A stretch of DNA of 11,370 nucleotides, from positions 1 through 11,370 of the forward strand of contig CATXML010000024.1 in the NCBI GenBank assembly GCA_958372035.1. The letters are read 5' to 3'. This document shows, one piece after another, positions 10,930 to 11,370 of this stretch. The stretch comes from an uncultured Collinsella sp. (GTDB taxonomy: Bacteria > Actinomycetota > Coriobacteriia > Coriobacteriales > Coriobacteriaceae). Numbering within the stretch: the first letter of the stretch is position 1; each line of letters begins with the position of its first letter. The notes under the pieces are model-generated. The model ran no database searches. It worked only from the letters and a program-made list of their open reading frames with translations, and was not told the DNA's origin. Position numbers and translations under genes: made by a program.

Positions 10930-11370
10930 GGCAGCAATGCGCTCGCTGCGTCCATCCCACACGCGTGGCGCAGCGAGCGCATTGCCTCAACGAGGATGAC
11001 GCCGGCGATAGCGACCGTGATTATCACGTCGAACGGTGTGTTCACAAACCAGAGCAACGTCATGAAATACGACCCGGCATTAAAGGCAAAGTGCAGCAGG
11101 ATCGTGTAGCGGAGCTTTCCGGTCGTCACGAGCACCCAACCAAAGATGAGGCCGGCGGCACCCGCGTAGCAACCCTGTACCCAATTCATGTGCATAAAAC
11201 CGAAGATCGCCGCCTGCAGCACAATCGCCGCGGCGATACCCCACGTGCTTGGGGCCGCCCAGGGCACCATGGCGCCACTCTGCGCGCTCACACGACGCCG
11301 GCACTTCCAAAGTGGGCGGCACTGCGGATTAAACGCTCGGAGCGAAAACTCAAAAATAATGCCGCGCACC
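10926..11370 (-). CDS. CPBP-family intramembrane metalloprotease (partial, 5' end off the window)
   Basis: The frame is open from the right edge to a TAG at 10926-10928, giving 147 residues of the C-terminal part. The first codon in the window is GTG, but this is not the start: VRGIIFEFSLRAF continues the family's E-E-x-x-x-R-G motif, whose glutamates would lie beyond 11370. Motif 2 is F56-x-x-x-H60 in FGFMH, and motif 3 is H93-x-x-x-N97 in LHFAFN, both expected metal-site residues. Three or four membrane helices are seen, near 43-60, 66-83, 88-108 and 111-127. The family includes Rce1-like CAAX proteases and bacteriocin self-immunity proteins. No bacteriocin genes are visible here. The stop codon overlaps that of ygiQ. 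Confidence 0.85.
   Translation of the reverse strand, partial: VRGIIFEFSLRAFNPQCRPLWKCRRRVSAQSGAMVPWAAPSTWGIAAAIVLQAAIFGFMHMNWVQGCYAGAAGLIFGWVLVTTGKLRYTILLHFAFNAGSYFMTLLWFVNTPFDVIITVAIAGVILVEAMRSLRHACGMDAASALLP
10934..10985. repeat. 17-bp perfect hairpin inside the convergent overlap
   Basis: GCAATGCGCTCGCTGCG (10934-10950) is fully complementary to 10969-10985. An inner CCAC/GTGG stem (10957-10960, 10965-10968) extends it. It starts 5 nt after the ygiQ stop and lies within the last codons of the convergent CPBP gene. No T-tract follows in either direction. It probably serves as the RNA 3'-end structure of ygiQ, while also being coding sequence on the other strand. Confidence 0.85.

Noticed and set aside
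1..11370. CRISPR arrays, tRNA, rRNA, insertion sequences, toxin-antitoxin or defence systems
   Set aside because: No regularly spaced repeats, cloverleaf sequences, transposase motifs or paired small genes of that type were seen on either strand.

Overview
The window looks like chromosomal DNA of a high-GC Actinobacterium of the class Coriobacteriia, most likely Collinsella or a close relative. This rests on the strong G/C bias at third codon positions, the gene mix (FucO-type alcohol dehydrogenase, YgiQ radical SAM, YerC/TrpR-like regulator, Rrf2 regulator, M42 peptidase) and the intergenic palindromes. It is an inference, because no rRNA or other marker gene is present. I see no phage, plasmid, insertion sequence, CRISPR array, tRNA or rRNA. 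The window is mainly housekeeping genes in short, mostly single-gene transcription units separated by hairpin terminators.

Left part (1-2211). The 5' part of a possible AddB-like nuclease/helicase gene runs off the left edge on the minus strand. Next come a YerC-type TrpR-like regulator (minus), a small four-helix membrane protein of the phage-holin-4-2 family (plus) with a strong terminator, and an Rrf2 regulator (minus) with four clustered cysteines.

Sulfur block (1783-4685). The Rrf2 gene is divergent from cysK (O-acetylserine sulfhydrylase), which is followed on the same strand by mnmA (tRNA 2-thiouridylase). A cysteine-responsive or Fe-S-responsive regulator beside cysteine synthesis and tRNA thiolation makes biological sense. 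The order recalls the Rrf2-IscS-IscU-MnmA cluster of Clostridia, but here cysK stands where the desulfurase and scaffold genes would be.

Middle (4686-7643). A 71-nt near-perfect inverted repeat separates mnmA from a convergent M42 aminopeptidase. About 600 nt of apparently non-coding DNA follows, holding several dyads, and then a lactaldehyde-reductase-like FucO gene on the minus strand with a strong terminator and a LacI-family-like operator upstream.

Right part (7809-11370). A DUF1275/YoaK membrane protein (minus) is divergent from a YgiQ-family radical SAM enzyme (plus), which starts at GTG and carries basic low-complexity tails at both ends. Its stop codon overlaps the stop codon of a convergent CPBP-family membrane protease gene that runs off the right edge.

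No complete new biological system is visible. The points most worth a second look are regulatory or structural: the four-Cys Rrf2 next to cysK, the promoter-hairpin-terminator arrangement before mnmA, the inverted copies of a 24-nt motif in the 600-nt gap, the several intergenic palindromes, the basic tails on YgiQ, and the 17-bp hairpin inside the convergent stop-codon overlap.
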